A stretch of DNA of 64,000 nt, taken from contig NZ_AUGS01000009.1 in assembly GCF_000422785.1 (NCBI RefSeq), positions 100,000 to 163,999 of the forward strand. Direction: 5' to 3'. The stretch comes from Pseudovibrio exalbescens DSM 16456 (lineage in GTDB: Bacteria > Pseudomonadota > Alphaproteobacteria > Rhizobiales > Stappiaceae). Below, in pieces: positions 36,976-45,848 of this stretch. The position numbers and the translations under genes were made by a program. Under the pieces are notes generated by a model. It worked only from the letters and a program-made list of their open reading frames with translations. It did not search any database and was not told the origin of the DNA. Within the stretch, counting starts at the first letter, position 1, and the number at the start of each line of letters is the position of its first letter.

Positions 36976-37898
36976 GCCTCCTCCTGACCTTGTCGCGCGC
37001 CATTGTTGGCCAGGAAAGCGGCCAAAGCCTCTCCCAACACCCGAGCATTCGTGTCAAAAGCCGATTTTTTACGCCAAATCAGTCCAATATCCCGGTAAGC
37101 GGTTGGGCTGTCCAAGTGCAATAACTCAAGGCTGGTACCTGCCGTGACACCGGCCTTGGCAGCCAGCGCCGGAACCAGGGTCAGCCCCAATCCGTTATCC
37201 ACCATCTGAATCAAAGTTGTCATGGATGTGGCCTGAAAATCCTCACCCCCAAGGCTCAAGCGCCCACCGGTAGCCGACAAGGCATGATCGCGCAGGCAAT
37301 GGCCGTCTTCCAGCAGGAGAAGCGTCTCATCCTGCATCTGATCGAGCGGAATTTTCGGCAGCTGTGCCAAATCATGGTTTCTTGGAACGGCCAGCAACAG
37401 CTCATCCTTTCCAACGACAATCTTTTCAAAGCCCTCTGTATTATAAGGAAGGGCAATTAACGCTGCATCTACACGCCCCTCCTTGAGACCTGCAACCAGA
37501 TTGCGCGTCAAATCCTCTCGCAAAAACAGTTTCAGACGCGGATACTGGGCACGCAGGCTCGGCAAGAAACGGGGCAGAAGATAGGGCGCAACCGAGGGAA
37601 TCACCCCTAGACGAAACCGCCCATTGAGCGGCTGATCATCCGTTTGAGTGCCATTTACAAGATCTTCCGCATCCCGCAACAACTCGCAGGCCCGCTCAAG
37701 AACAGTCTCACCCGCCTCTGTCAGCACCAGCGTCCGACCGGATCGGTCCACCAACTCGCATCCCAGAATATCTTCGAGCTGGCGAATCGACGCGGAGAGC
37801 GTGGACTGGGTGATGTGACAGGCCTGTGCCGCTTTGGAAAAGGACAGATTATCGGCCAGTGCCTTGAAGTATTGGAGTTGTCTGAGTGTGGGTAACAT
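36972..37898 (-). CDS. oxyR: OxyR-type hydrogen peroxide sensor, LysR family
   Basis: A 308-aa LysR-type activator of peroxide defence. The N-terminal helix-turn-helix reads LSFSKAAQACHITQSTLSASIRQLE. The sensor domain has the OxyR signature LLLLEDGHCLRDHAL, with Cys201 equivalent to the peroxidatic Cys199 of E. coli. The resolving Cys (208 in E. coli) is missing, and no other Cys lies C-terminal to Cys201, so the usual intramolecular disulfide cannot form. It is divergent from ahpC and overlaps mtgA downstream by 4 bp. Confidence 0.92.
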   Translation of the reverse strand: MLPTLRQLQYFKALADNLSFSKAAQACHITQSTLSASIRQLEDILGCELVDRSGRTLVLTEAGETVLERACELLRDAEDLVNGTQTDDQPLNGRFRLGVIPSVAPYLLPRFLPSLRAQYPRLKLFLREDLTRNLVAGLKEGRVDAALIALPYNTEGFEKIVVGKDELLLAVPRNHDLAQLPKIPLDQMQDETLLLLEDGHCLRDHALSATGGRLSLGGEDFQATSMTTLIQMVDNGLGLTLVPALAAKAGVTAGTSLELLHLDSPTAYRDIGLIWRKKSAFDTNARVLGEALAAFLANNGARQGQEEA

Positions 37899-37989
37899 CG
37901 TGCGTCAGCTTGTCACATAATTTCAGGTCTTGTTCAGAACGATTCTAAAAATGGCAGGTTTCTGCGATTTATATCCATTCTGACATGAA

Positions 37990-38008
37990 CTATCGAATAA
38001 ATCGATAG
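37990..38008. promoter_or_regulatory. Inverted repeat in the oxyR-ahpC intergenic region, candidate OxyR operator
   Basis: CTATCGA-ATAAA-TCGATAG, perfect 7-bp arms, between the divergent oxyR and ahpC genes. It contains CTAT and ATAG half-sites like known OxyR boxes and fits the T-N11-A core of LysR sites. OxyR binding is inferred from position and form. Confidence 0.55.
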
Positions 38009-38147
38009 CAATGTTCGTTATTATCGTTTTGACCGAACAGGCAGGGTGGCGCATAAAAACGGTGTTTGCAGCGCGGTGCAGCGCAGCAAGAAAGATTTTC
38101 CAATGGTCACAACCGAACGGTGACCCATTCCAGTTTAGGAGACTACC

Positions 38148-38699
38148 ATGCTCGGTATTGGCGATAAGCTTCCAGAATTTTCTGTAACCGGTGTTAAGCC
38201 AGGCTTCAACAAGCACGAAGAAAACGGTGAGTCCGCCTTCGAACCGATCACGGACAAGAGCTTTGAAGGCAAGTGGAAGGTCATCTTCTTCTACCCAAAG
38301 GACTTCACCTTTGTTTGCCCAACCGAAATCGCCGAGTTTGCCCGTCTGGCCGGTGAGTTCGAAGACCGCGACGCTGTCGTGATGGGTGGTTCCACCGACA
38401 ACGAATTCGTCAAGCTTGCATGGCGCCGCGATCATCCGGATCTGGACAAGCTGCCGATCTGGTCGTTTGCCGACACCAACGGTTCGCTGGTTGACGGTCT
38501 GGGCGTTCGCGCACCAGAAGGCGTTGCTTACCGCTACACCTTCGTTGTCGACAACGAGAACACCATCCAGCACGTTTACGCAACCAACCTGAACGTTGGC
38601 CGTAACCCGAAGGACACCCTGCGCGTTCTCGACGCTCTTCAGACCGACGAGCTGTGCCCGTGTAACCGCGAAGTTGGCGGCGACACACTGGCTGCCTAA
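38148..38699 (+). CDS. ahpC: Alkyl hydroperoxide reductase C (2-Cys peroxiredoxin)
   Basis: Reduces hydrogen peroxide and organic hydroperoxides. The peroxidatic Cys57 is in FYPKDFTFVCPTE. The resolving Cys is in the C-terminal ELCPCN (Cys170 and Cys172), a form that pairs with AhpD rather than AhpF. The length of 183 aa is normal. AGGAGAC stands before the ATG. It precedes ahpD and is divergent from oxyR. Confidence 0.96.
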   Translation: MLGIGDKLPEFSVTGVKPGFNKHEENGESAFEPITDKSFEGKWKVIFFYPKDFTFVCPTEIAEFARLAGEFEDRDAVVMGGSTDNEFVKLAWRRDHPDLDKLPIWSFADTNGSLVDGLGVRAPEGVAYRYTFVVDNENTIQHVYATNLNVGRNPKDTLRVLDALQTDELCPCNREVGGDTLAA

Positions 38700-38792
38700 G
38701 GCAATAAGCCACTGAAAATTGGAGGGTCGCCCATGGCGGCCTTCCCGGCCCCGCCCCGTTTGCGGCGTTTCAAACATTGCAGAGTATTTCCC

Positions 38793-39314
38793 ATGTCCAT
38801 TGATAGCCTCAAATCCGCCCTCGGTGATTTCGCGAAGGATATCCGCCTAAACCTGGGCAGCATGGCCTCGGACGAGAGCCTGACTGCACAGCAGAAGTAT
38901 GGCCTTATGGTTGCTTGCGGCATTGCTTCGCGCAACAAGACCGTGAAAGACGCCATGATTGCTGAAGCGACACCGCACCTGTCTGCGGAGGCGCTGACGG
39001 CCGCAAAGGCTGCTGCCAGCATCATGGGCATGAACAACATCTACTACCGTTTCGTGCACCTGTCGTCCAACGAGCAGTACGGCACCATGCCGGCCAAGCT
39101 CCGCATGAACGTCATTGGCAAGCCCGGCGTGGACAAGGCCGACTTCGAACTGTGGTCGCTGGCTGTTTCCGCCATCAACGGCTGTGGCATGTGCATCGAC
39201 AGTCACGAAGCGATCCTGCGCAAGGAAGGCATGACAGCAGAGATGATCCAGACCGCCGTGCGGTTTGCCGCCATCATCCAGTCCGCCGCCATTGCCTTGG
39301 AAGCATCCGAATAA
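38793..39314 (+). CDS. ahpD: Alkyl hydroperoxide reductase AhpD (CMD family)
   Basis: Reduces oxidised AhpC through its CxxC pair. The motif [11 protein letters not shown] (Cys131, Cys134) has the proton-relay His. The start [21 protein letters not shown] matches AhpD proteins, so ATG 38793 (173 aa) is chosen. However, a strong GGAGG lies before an in-frame ATG at 38733, which would add 20 residues. It is 93 bp past ahpC and surely co-transcribed. Confidence 0.93.
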   Translation: MSIDSLKSALGDFAKDIRLNLGSMASDESLTAQQKYGLMVACGIASRNKTVKDAMIAEATPHLSAEALTAAKAAASIMGMNNIYYRFVHLSSNEQYGTMPAKLRMNVIGKPGVDKADFELWSLAVSAINGCGMCIDSHEAILRKEGMTAEMIQTAVRFAAIIQSAAIALEASE

Positions 39315-39346
39315 CAGCGCCTCCCAAGCGTTGATGCCCGCACGGA

Positions 39347-39380
39347 CCCGAAGAGGCACCCCACCTCTTCGGGTTTATGG
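39347..39380 (+). terminator. Terminator after ahpD
   Basis: CCCGAAGAGG / CCTCTTCGGG, perfect 10-bp stem with a 7-nt loop, followed by TTTATGGTTT; it lies between converging ahpD and cfa. Confidence 0.8.
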
Positions 39381-39390
39381 TTTATGGTCG

Positions 39391-40638
39391 TCAGGCGGAT
39401 TGAGACCGATTGCTGTCACTCTCGATTGCCTGCATCTGGCGCTCGTTATCCGTAATGAAGTCGCGAATGATGGGAACAGCATCGCGCTCACGCGAGACCA
39501 GAAGCTGCACCACCATGGTGCTGCCTTCCCGAAACCCGACTTCACATGCCCCCAGATACAGTTGCCACATGCGGCAGAAGCGCTCGTCATACAGCGCCTT
39601 GGCCTTGTCCCAGTTGGCTTCGAACCGACGACGCCAATCCCGCAAGGTGTAGTAGTAGTGCAAGCGCAGGATTTCCGCGTCGCACACCCAAAGGTCCTGT
39701 TTCTCGGTGGCCGCAAACACCTCCGACAATGCCGGCACATAGCCTCCGGGGAATATGTACTTCAGCAGGAACGGCCCGGTCGTGCCTGGTGGCGTGTAGC
39801 GGCCGATGGAATGAATCACGGCGTAGCCCGTTGGGGTCAGACACTCCTTGACCTTGGCAAAGTAGGCCTCGAAGTTCCCGATCCCCACATGCTCCATCAT
39901 GCCAACGGAAATTATGCGGTCAAACTGGCCGTGAAACTCGTTGTAGTCCTTGCATATGAACTCCACGCTGTTTTGAAGGCCCAGCGCCGCCACCCTTTGT
40001 TCGGCAATCTTGATCTGCTCCGGCGACACATTCAGCACCTTCACCTTGGCTCCGGCTTGCGCAATGCGGATCGCCAATGATCCCCAGCCGCCGCCAATTT
40101 CCAGCACCTCCATGCCCGGTTTCAGGTCCAGCTTGGCGATCAGGTGATCCAGTTTTGCCGCCTGCGCCTGTTCCAGCGTATCTTCAGGCGAGCGATAGTA
40201 CGCGCAGGAATAATTCAGCCCGTCATCGAGAAACAGACGGTACAGATCTGTGTTCAGATCATAGTGATGACGCACCTGAGCCTTGTTGCGATGCAGGTTG
40301 AGGCGCTGTTTCTTGCGCGTGTGTCCTTCCTTGAAAGACCACAGCATCTTCTGCAGCGGCGTGGCATTCAACGGCCCGCGGTTGACCGTGAACACGCTGA
40401 CCAGATCGTTGACGTGCGTTCCTTCTTCCAGGGTCAAGCGCCCATCCATATAGGCTTCGGCGCCTTTCAGCTCCGGATCCCACATGAGTTTCATCGGCAG
40501 CCATCTGTCATGGAACCGGATCACGGCTTCGGGCCCTGGCGCACGACCACCCAATTCATACCGTGTATTCTGTGCATCAATGATGGTGAGACGGCCCTTC
40601 TCGAGAAAGGGCTCAAGCATTCTGGCTAGAGCGCGCAT
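39391..40638 (-). CDS. cfa: Cyclopropane-fatty-acyl-phospholipid synthase
   Basis: Adds a methylene bridge from SAM to unsaturated acyl chains of membrane lipids. The SAM site is in LEIGGGWGSLAIRIAQ. Other family blocks are HYDLNTDLYRLFLDDGLNYSCAYY, ISVGMMEHVG and GYVPALSEV. ATG 40638 is preceded by GGAAGGAAG and gives 415 aa; the open frame reaches 40734 without family similarity. It is a single gene, divergent from the prenyl synthase gene. Confidence 0.93.
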   Translation of the reverse strand: MRALARMLEPFLEKGRLTIIDAQNTRYELGGRAPGPEAVIRFHDRWLPMKLMWDPELKGAEAYMDGRLTLEEGTHVNDLVSVFTVNRGPLNATPLQKMLWSFKEGHTRKKQRLNLHRNKAQVRHHYDLNTDLYRLFLDDGLNYSCAYYRSPEDTLEQAQAAKLDHLIAKLDLKPGMEVLEIGGGWGSLAIRIAQAGAKVKVLNVSPEQIKIAEQRVAALGLQNSVEFICKDYNEFHGQFDRIISVGMMEHVGIGNFEAYFAKVKECLTPTGYAVIHSIGRYTPPGTTGPFLLKYIFPGGYVPALSEVFAATEKQDLWVCDAEILRLHYYYTLRDWRRRFEANWDKAKALYDERFCRMWQLYLGACEVGFREGSTMVVQLLVSRERDAVPIIRDFITDNERQMQAIESDSNRSQSA

Positions 40639-40819
40639 GACTTCCTTCCCAAGTATTCCACATCCAAGAGTATTGTAATGGCCAAATTTCGCAACTCCCG
40701 TAAGAAGCAGCCGCCTAATTTTAAGGGGCGACACGACGTCTCGTGCCTTGACCGCGATCAGTTTTCAGGTCACAGCAAGGCATGCCATCGGCCAAGAGCA
40801 AGGAATGGGGGAATTTTAA

Positions 40820-41725
40820 GTGAGTGACACGGCACGCAGTCTCATCGCCCAAACAGTTGAGCGCGTTGAGGGCACACTTCAGGAGGTGTTGAGCCCAACA
40901 TCGCAAGCTGGAGAAGGGCCCCGCCCGGCGCGCCTCGTGGAAGCCATGCGATATGCCGCGCTGGCGGGCGGAAAACGCCTGCGCCCTGCACTGATGATTG
41001 AAAGCGCCCGTCTCCTGGGTCGCACGGACGATGGAGTTCTCGTTGCTGCTGCAGCGCTTGAATGCATCCATTGTTATTCACTGGTCCACGACGACCTGCC
41101 CGCGATGGATGACGACGAACTGCGCCGCGGTCGCCCGACGACTCACATCGCCTTTGATGAGGCCACTGCCATTCTGGCGGGAGACAGCCTGCTTACGCTG
41201 GCATTTGACTTGATTGCCCGGCCCGAAGTCTCTGACAGCACGCAGGTCCGCCTTACCTTGTCGCAGGAGCTGGCACGGGCAGCCGGCGTGGGCGGCATGG
41301 CCGGCGGTCAGATGATGGATCTGGAATCCGAACATCGCGCAAGAACGGAAGATGAAATCCGCCTGCTGCAATCCTTGAAGACGGGCGCGCTCATTCGCTA
41401 TGCCTGCCGCTCCGGTGCGATCCTTGCGCAGGCTTCCCCCCAAACCGTTGAAACGCTGACGCGCTTTGGCGAAATCATTGGCTACGCCTTCCAGCTGGCC
41501 GATGACCTGCTTGATGCCTGCGGTGATGCCGAAGTGGTTGGCAAGGCCACGGGCAAGGACGCAGACAAGGGCAAGGCCACCCTGCTTGGCCTCATGGGCG
41601 AAGACAAGGCTCGCAAAATCCTTGCAGGTCTTATTGAGGAAGCCCTGTCACTGCTGGCGCCCTTTGAAGACAAGGCCGATAATTTGACGGCTCTGGCCAA
41701 GTTCGTGGCAGCTCGCTCCAACTAG
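40820..41725 (+). CDS. ispA: Farnesyl diphosphate synthase-type polyprenyl synthetase
   Basis: Chain elongation of allylic diphosphates with isopentenyl diphosphate, feeding quinone and undecaprenyl synthesis. The first Asp-rich motif, with two extra residues as in bacterial type FPPS, is in SLVHDDLPAMDDDELRRG. The second is in FQLADDLLDACGD, with GKATGKDADKGKAT between. The start is GTG 40820 with GGGGGAA upstream; length 301 aa. Product chain length cannot be proved from sequence alone, but the family is that of IspA. Confidence 0.92.
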   Translation: MSDTARSLIAQTVERVEGTLQEVLSPTSQAGEGPRPARLVEAMRYAALAGGKRLRPALMIESARLLGRTDDGVLVAAAALECIHCYSLVHDDLPAMDDDELRRGRPTTHIAFDEATAILAGDSLLTLAFDLIARPEVSDSTQVRLTLSQELARAAGVGGMAGGQMMDLESEHRARTEDEIRLLQSLKTGALIRYACRSGAILAQASPQTVETLTRFGEIIGYAFQLADDLLDACGDAEVVGKATGKDADKGKATLLGLMGEDKARKILAGLIEEALSLLAPFEDKADNLTALAKFVAARSN

Positions 41726-42384
41726 TCACACGGGTCAGCCACGTAACCCAGCACGTCCATGAGAAACGTACGCGCCAGTTCAATGCCGCGTACGCTGATG
41801 CCATGCCCCAAATCCGGGATCGCCTGTGCCACCACCGGCACCTCGGCATTTTCCAGTGCCGACTGGGCCACCGACAGGTTCCAGAACGGCACCACATCAT
41901 CTTCCGTTCCATGAACCAGCAGGACCGGCGGTTTGTGACCGTTCGGATCCAGTGGACACGGTGAGGCCAACGCACCGGAATACGCCATAACCCCGGCCCA
42001 TTTCCGCTCACCGCAAAGCCCCACATGCAGCGCCATCATGGCGCCCTGTGAAAACCCGAAGAGAGCCACCTGCGACGACACAACGCCTGCATGGTTGATC
42101 TCCGCGGTCAGGGCCTGCTCCAGAAACGGCGCCGCGGTCTCGACCCCCAACCGATATTCCTTTGGATTGCGCTCGCTGAGCGGGAACCACTGCCGCCCGG
42201 CAGCCCAGACATCACAAACCTGCGGCGCTTCAATACCCACAAATGCGGTGTCCGGCAGGGTAAGCTTCAAATCATCCGCCAGCCCCATCAGGTCAGAGGC
42301 ATCCGCACCATAGCCATGTAGCAGCACCACAAGACTACGCGCCTGCCCGGACTGCGCCGGTTGTCGGATCGCCTCGTGACCCAT
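41722..42384 (-). CDS. Phospholipase/carboxylesterase family alpha/beta hydrolase
   Basis: A 220-aa serine hydrolase of the YpfH/EstB type. The oxyanion region is LVVLLHGYGADASDLMGL, the nucleophile Ser in LFGFSQGAMMALHVG, the Asp in VHGTEDDVVPF and the His in DLGHGIS. The substrate is unknown. ATG 42384 is chosen because the longer frame (to 42531) runs deep into the alkA-like gene without similarity; even so, the start overlaps nothing and lies 16 bp after that gene's stop. It converges on ispA with a 4-bp overlap. Confidence 0.88.
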   Translation of the reverse strand: MGHEAIRQPAQSGQARSLVVLLHGYGADASDLMGLADDLKLTLPDTAFVGIEAPQVCDVWAAGRQWFPLSERNPKEYRLGVETAAPFLEQALTAEINHAGVVSSQVALFGFSQGAMMALHVGLCGERKWAGVMAYSGALASPCPLDPNGHKPPVLLVHGTEDDVVPFWNLSVAQSALENAEVPVVAQAIPDLGHGISVRGIELARTFLMDVLGYVADPCD

Positions 42385-42400
42385 CGCACCTACTCCCGTC

Positions 42401-43042
42401 TCACACCGGCAGGGTTTCACGGCCTTCCCTGCGCGCTTTATAATAGGACCACCATAACCGCGCGGCCGTTCCCCGGTGCGGCGCCCACTGCGCCGCGATA
42501 TCATCCAGTTCCCGCCCCTTGGGCCTGACACTTAGCGCAAACCCATCAGCGACGGCGTTCTGCAGCGCCACATCTCCCGACGGAAATACATCCGGATGGC
42601 CCGCACAGAATAGCAGGAAGATGTCGGCACTCCACCGTCCAATTCCCTTGATCTGGCAAAGACGCTCATGGGCTTCGAGCGCCGGCCGGGCCGCCAATGC
42701 GTCGAGTTCCAGCCCGCCCTCCATATGACGCGCGATCTCACGCAGCGTGTTCACCTTGGCGCGAGAAAGGCCCACACCGCGCAACTCCTCATCGCTCTTG
42801 CTCAACAGCACTTCAGGTGTGAAGGGATCAACAAGCGCTTCCAGACGCTTTGTAATGGCCGCTCCTGCACTCACTGAGATAAGCTGGGCCACGACGATAT
42901 CGCTCAGCCCACGCAAATCCGCCGCGCGGCGCCGCAACGGCACCGCGCCTGCAACCGCCAGCACGGGTTCCAACCGTGGATCCAGCGCCAACAGACCTTC
43001 CAGCTCTCGTTGAATATCCGCTTCCGTTTCAATAGGTCTCAC
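42401..43042 (-). CDS. DNA-3-methyladenine glycosylase II-type (HhH-GPD)
   Basis: Excises alkylated bases in base excision repair. The helix-hairpin-helix motif LCQIKGIGRWSADIFLLF is followed by the catalytic Asp in HPDVFPSGDVALQ. The length of 213 aa is that of the short AlkA-like enzymes without the N-terminal domain of E. coli AlkA. It probably shares a transcript with the hydrolase gene downstream and is divergent from gluQ. Confidence 0.88.
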   Translation of the reverse strand: MRPIETEADIQRELEGLLALDPRLEPVLAVAGAVPLRRRAADLRGLSDIVVAQLISVSAGAAITKRLEALVDPFTPEVLLSKSDEELRGVGLSRAKVNTLREIARHMEGGLELDALAARPALEAHERLCQIKGIGRWSADIFLLFCAGHPDVFPSGDVALQNAVADGFALSVRPKGRELDDIAAQWAPHRGTAARLWWSYYKARREGRETLPV

Positions 43043-43123
43043 AACGCCCCCTTGCAGGCTCTTGGCAGTTCACTACACTCGCCAGCCAAAACTGCACAAT
43101 CACGATACGAGATTATACGCCGG

Positions 43124-43981
43124 ATGAGCGCGCCCGTCTTTCGTTTTGCCCCTTCGCCCAATGGCCACCTTCATCTGGGGCATGCCTATTCTGCTTTGTT
43201 GAACGCCCAAATGGCCCACGAGTGCGGCGGTCGCTTCCTCGTTCGCATTGAAGACATAGACACAGTCCGCTGTACGGACCAACTCTGCCACGACGCCTTG
43301 AATGATCTGGAATGGCTTGGTCTGCAGTGGGAACAGCCTGTACGCCGCCAATCCGAACACTTTGAGTACTACAAGAAACAGTTGGAGAAGCTGAAAGAAC
43401 TTGGCGTTCTGTATCGCGCCTTTATGACGCGATCCCAAATCCGCAAGGCCATTGAAGCTGCAGAGTCCGTGCAAGGCACCCAATGGCCGCGCGACCCGGA
43501 CGGCGCGCCCCTTTATCCCGGCGGGCCGCAGGAAACCGCAGCACCCGATACCCCGCATGCCTGGCGGCTTGACATGACCAAAGCACTCGCCTTGATCAAT
43601 ACACCGATGATTTGGCAGGAAGCCGGAAACGGGCCTGCCGGAGAAACCGCCGAGGTTGCTGTTGATGGAACAAGTTGGGGTGATGTGATCCTGGCCCGCA
43701 AAGACACGCCTACAAGCTATCACCTGTCCGTCGTCGTTGATGATGCCTTGCAAGGCATTACCCATGTGGTGCGTGGGCAGGATCTGTTTTACGCCACCAG
43801 CGTACACCGCATATTGCAACATTTGTTGAGCCTCACCCCACCTTGTTATCATCACCATGGACTGGTGCTGAATGACGAGGGTAAGAAACTGTCCAAGTCG
43901 GCGCGGGATACGTCACTACGCGACTTGCGGGCGGACGGCATGAGCGCTCGCGAAGTCCGCCGCCGGTTAGGCTTTTCCTGA
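43124..43981 (+). CDS. gluQ: Glutamyl-Q tRNA(Asp) synthetase
   Basis: Attaches glutamate to queuosine at position 34 of tRNA-Asp. It resembles a truncated glutamyl-tRNA synthetase with FAPSPNGHLHLGHAYSAL (HIGH region) and the KMSKS-like GKKLSKSARD, and lacks the anticodon-binding domain, at 285 aa. The Zn-binding Cys residues of the E. coli enzyme are replaced (LYRAFMTRSQIRKA). ATG 43124 is chosen because the family begins here. It converges on the AEC transporter gene with 4 bp between. Confidence 0.92.
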   Translation: MSAPVFRFAPSPNGHLHLGHAYSALLNAQMAHECGGRFLVRIEDIDTVRCTDQLCHDALNDLEWLGLQWEQPVRRQSEHFEYYKKQLEKLKELGVLYRAFMTRSQIRKAIEAAESVQGTQWPRDPDGAPLYPGGPQETAAPDTPHAWRLDMTKALALINTPMIWQEAGNGPAGETAEVAVDGTSWGDVILARKDTPTSYHLSVVVDDALQGITHVVRGQDLFYATSVHRILQHLLSLTPPCYHHHGLVLNDEGKKLSKSARDTSLRDLRADGMSAREVRRRLGFS

Positions 43982-43985
43982 GCGC

Positions 43986-44948
43986 TCAGTAACCCATCCA
44001 CTGCAGGAAAGCGAGCCAACCGCTCACAGTGAAGATGGCTGAAAACGTGGTGATGGTGATGGCATTTGAGGACATGGCATGCCCGGTCCCGAACTGCACC
44101 GCCAGCAAATAGGCGTTGATGCCCGTGGGACACGCTGCTGCAATCGTGGCAACGGCAACCCAAAGCGGCGGCAGCGACACCAACTGTGTGGTGAACAAAA
44201 ACACAAGCAGCGGCAACAAGATAATCTTCAGGACACTCAGCACGCCCGCAATTTTCAGCGTCCCGCGAATGCCATAATCCACAAGCCCCATTCCAACCGC
44301 AAACAAGGCGGCTGGCGTTGCTGCATTTGCCAAAGAAGCCAACACCGTGTTCACGACACCCGGCAGGGGCAGACCCGATAGATTGACAGCTATCCCGGCG
44401 AGGATGCCGATAATGATGGGATTGGTCAGCAAGCTGCGGGCAACGGACACCAGCACTTCCCTTATGGGCCGCGCTTCTTCATAGCCATCAATAACCACCG
44501 CCCGTGACATCAATGTCACCGACAATATGGTAACAAACGGCAAGTGCAGCGCGATCAGCAGGGATAATGGCACCAGTCCTTGTGTGCCGAAGATTGAGGT
44601 AATCAAGGGTATGCCAATAAGGCCGGTATTACCGAAGCCGGAGGTGAGCCCGGCGACTACGGCAGCACGTGCCTCGCGTTTGAAGGCCCAGCGCACCAGA
44701 ATGGCAGCAGTCATGTAGACGGCAAACAGCGCAGAATAGTAGGCCGCCCACAACGGCCAAGGTGACACATCCCCCAGATCCGCGGCACTCAACGTGCGGA
44801 AAATCAGTGTCGGAACCAGAATGGTGATGCAAAACGAGCCGAGCGCAGGGCCAACCCCGTCTTTCAACAGCTTGAAAGAGGCGCACGCATAACCGAGGCC
44901 AATGATAATGAAGATCGGCAGCACAAGCTGCATCGTCTGCTGTAGCAT
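43986..44948 (-). CDS. AEC-family transporter (auxin efflux carrier type)
   Basis: About 320 aa with roughly ten membrane segments, of the bacterial AEC family that exports or imports small carboxylates. Features are LPIFIIIGLGYACASFKLL at the start, FGNTGLIGIPLITSIFG in the middle and CPTGINAYLLAVQFGTG near the end. ATG 44948 is preferred over the open-frame start at 45023. The substrate is unknown. Confidence 0.82.
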   Translation of the reverse strand: MLQQTMQLVLPIFIIIGLGYACASFKLLKDGVGPALGSFCITILVPTLIFRTLSAADLGDVSPWPLWAAYYSALFAVYMTAAILVRWAFKREARAAVVAGLTSGFGNTGLIGIPLITSIFGTQGLVPLSLLIALHLPFVTILSVTLMSRAVVIDGYEEARPIREVLVSVARSLLTNPIIIGILAGIAVNLSGLPLPGVVNTVLASLANAATPAALFAVGMGLVDYGIRGTLKIAGVLSVLKIILLPLLVFLFTTQLVSLPPLWVAVATIAAACPTGINAYLLAVQFGTGHAMSSNAITITTFSAIFTVSGWLAFLQWMGY

Positions 44949-45113
44949 ACGGGTCTCGCGAACTGAGGTGACGGCGCAGAAGCGACCTGAAATTCCGTCA
45001 TGGCCGAGGGCAAAATCGCTCATTCGTGCAGCCCTCGACTTAGCCCAGCTGCCCTGTGAAGCGCAAGGCCTTGCCTACGCCCTAACTCCTGTCAGGAAAA
45101 CGCAAGAGGGCGC

Positions 45114-45716
45114 TCACCCCACACGCATGAACGCCGCATCCAGCGCTTCATCGAGCCGGTCATTCCCCCAGAAAAGCTCACCATGCTCGGTCACAAAGCT
45201 GGGAGCGCCGAAAATACCAAGGCGCTCCGCTTCCGCCACTTCGGCCCTTAACCCGATCTTGACCTCGGCACTTTCGATGTCGTGCATGATGTCCTTTGCT
45301 GGCGCACCCAACTCAAGCAGCAGCGCTGCCAACAATTCAGGATTGGATATGTCCTCGCCAAGTGCAAATTGCATGTGATAAACAGCGCGGGTAAATGCCC
45401 CTATCCACGTTTCGCGTCGACCATGATAGGCAATTCGTGCGGCAGGCAGGCTGTTTTGAGGAAACGGAATCGGTCGCACAAAAGGCAAACCAAGGCTCAC
45501 GCATTGGCGCTCCATGTCGCGCCACATATAGGCGCCCTTGGCGCGATTCAGATTGAACGGCGAGGTGTCCCACCCTTGTTTTTTAAAGATTGGCCCCAGA
45601 AGAAAAGGATGCCATTCAATGCGAATGCCTCGATCAGCCGCAAGCGTTTCAATACGCATGGCACTGAGGTAACTGTATGTCGAGGCAAAGTCATACCAGA
45701 AGGACAGTTTCGGCAT
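45114..45716 (-). CDS. 2-hydroxychromene-2-carboxylate isomerase/DsbA-like protein
   Basis: A 200-aa thioredoxin-fold protein of the kappa-GST/HCCA isomerase family. The active-site Ser region is FWYDFASTYSYLSAMR, then HPFLLGPIF and the C-terminal GIFGAPSFVTEHGELFWGNDRLDEAL. In naphthalene degraders it isomerises hydroxychromene carboxylate with glutathione. Here no aromatic degradation genes are adjacent, so the substrate is unknown. Confidence 0.88.
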   Translation of the reverse strand: MPKLSFWYDFASTYSYLSAMRIETLAADRGIRIEWHPFLLGPIFKKQGWDTSPFNLNRAKGAYMWRDMERQCVSLGLPFVRPIPFPQNSLPAARIAYHGRRETWIGAFTRAVYHMQFALGEDISNPELLAALLLELGAPAKDIMHDIESAEVKIGLRAEVAEAERLGIFGAPSFVTEHGELFWGNDRLDEALDAAFMRVG

Positions 45717-45848
45717 CCGCGCAACTCCGGGTCGGTCGTCATTAAAGTTTTATCAATACTTCATTTATCGATTGTATAGTATTGCTACGGTTATCGTGTT
45801 TCAGGTATACAGTTCATCGTATTCAGCGCTCGCTATGGGGGCAATAGA

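Noticed and set aside
37923..38777. 284-aa open frame antisense to ahpC
   Set aside because: Covers the oxyR-ahpC promoter region and ahpC in reverse; not a plausible protein.
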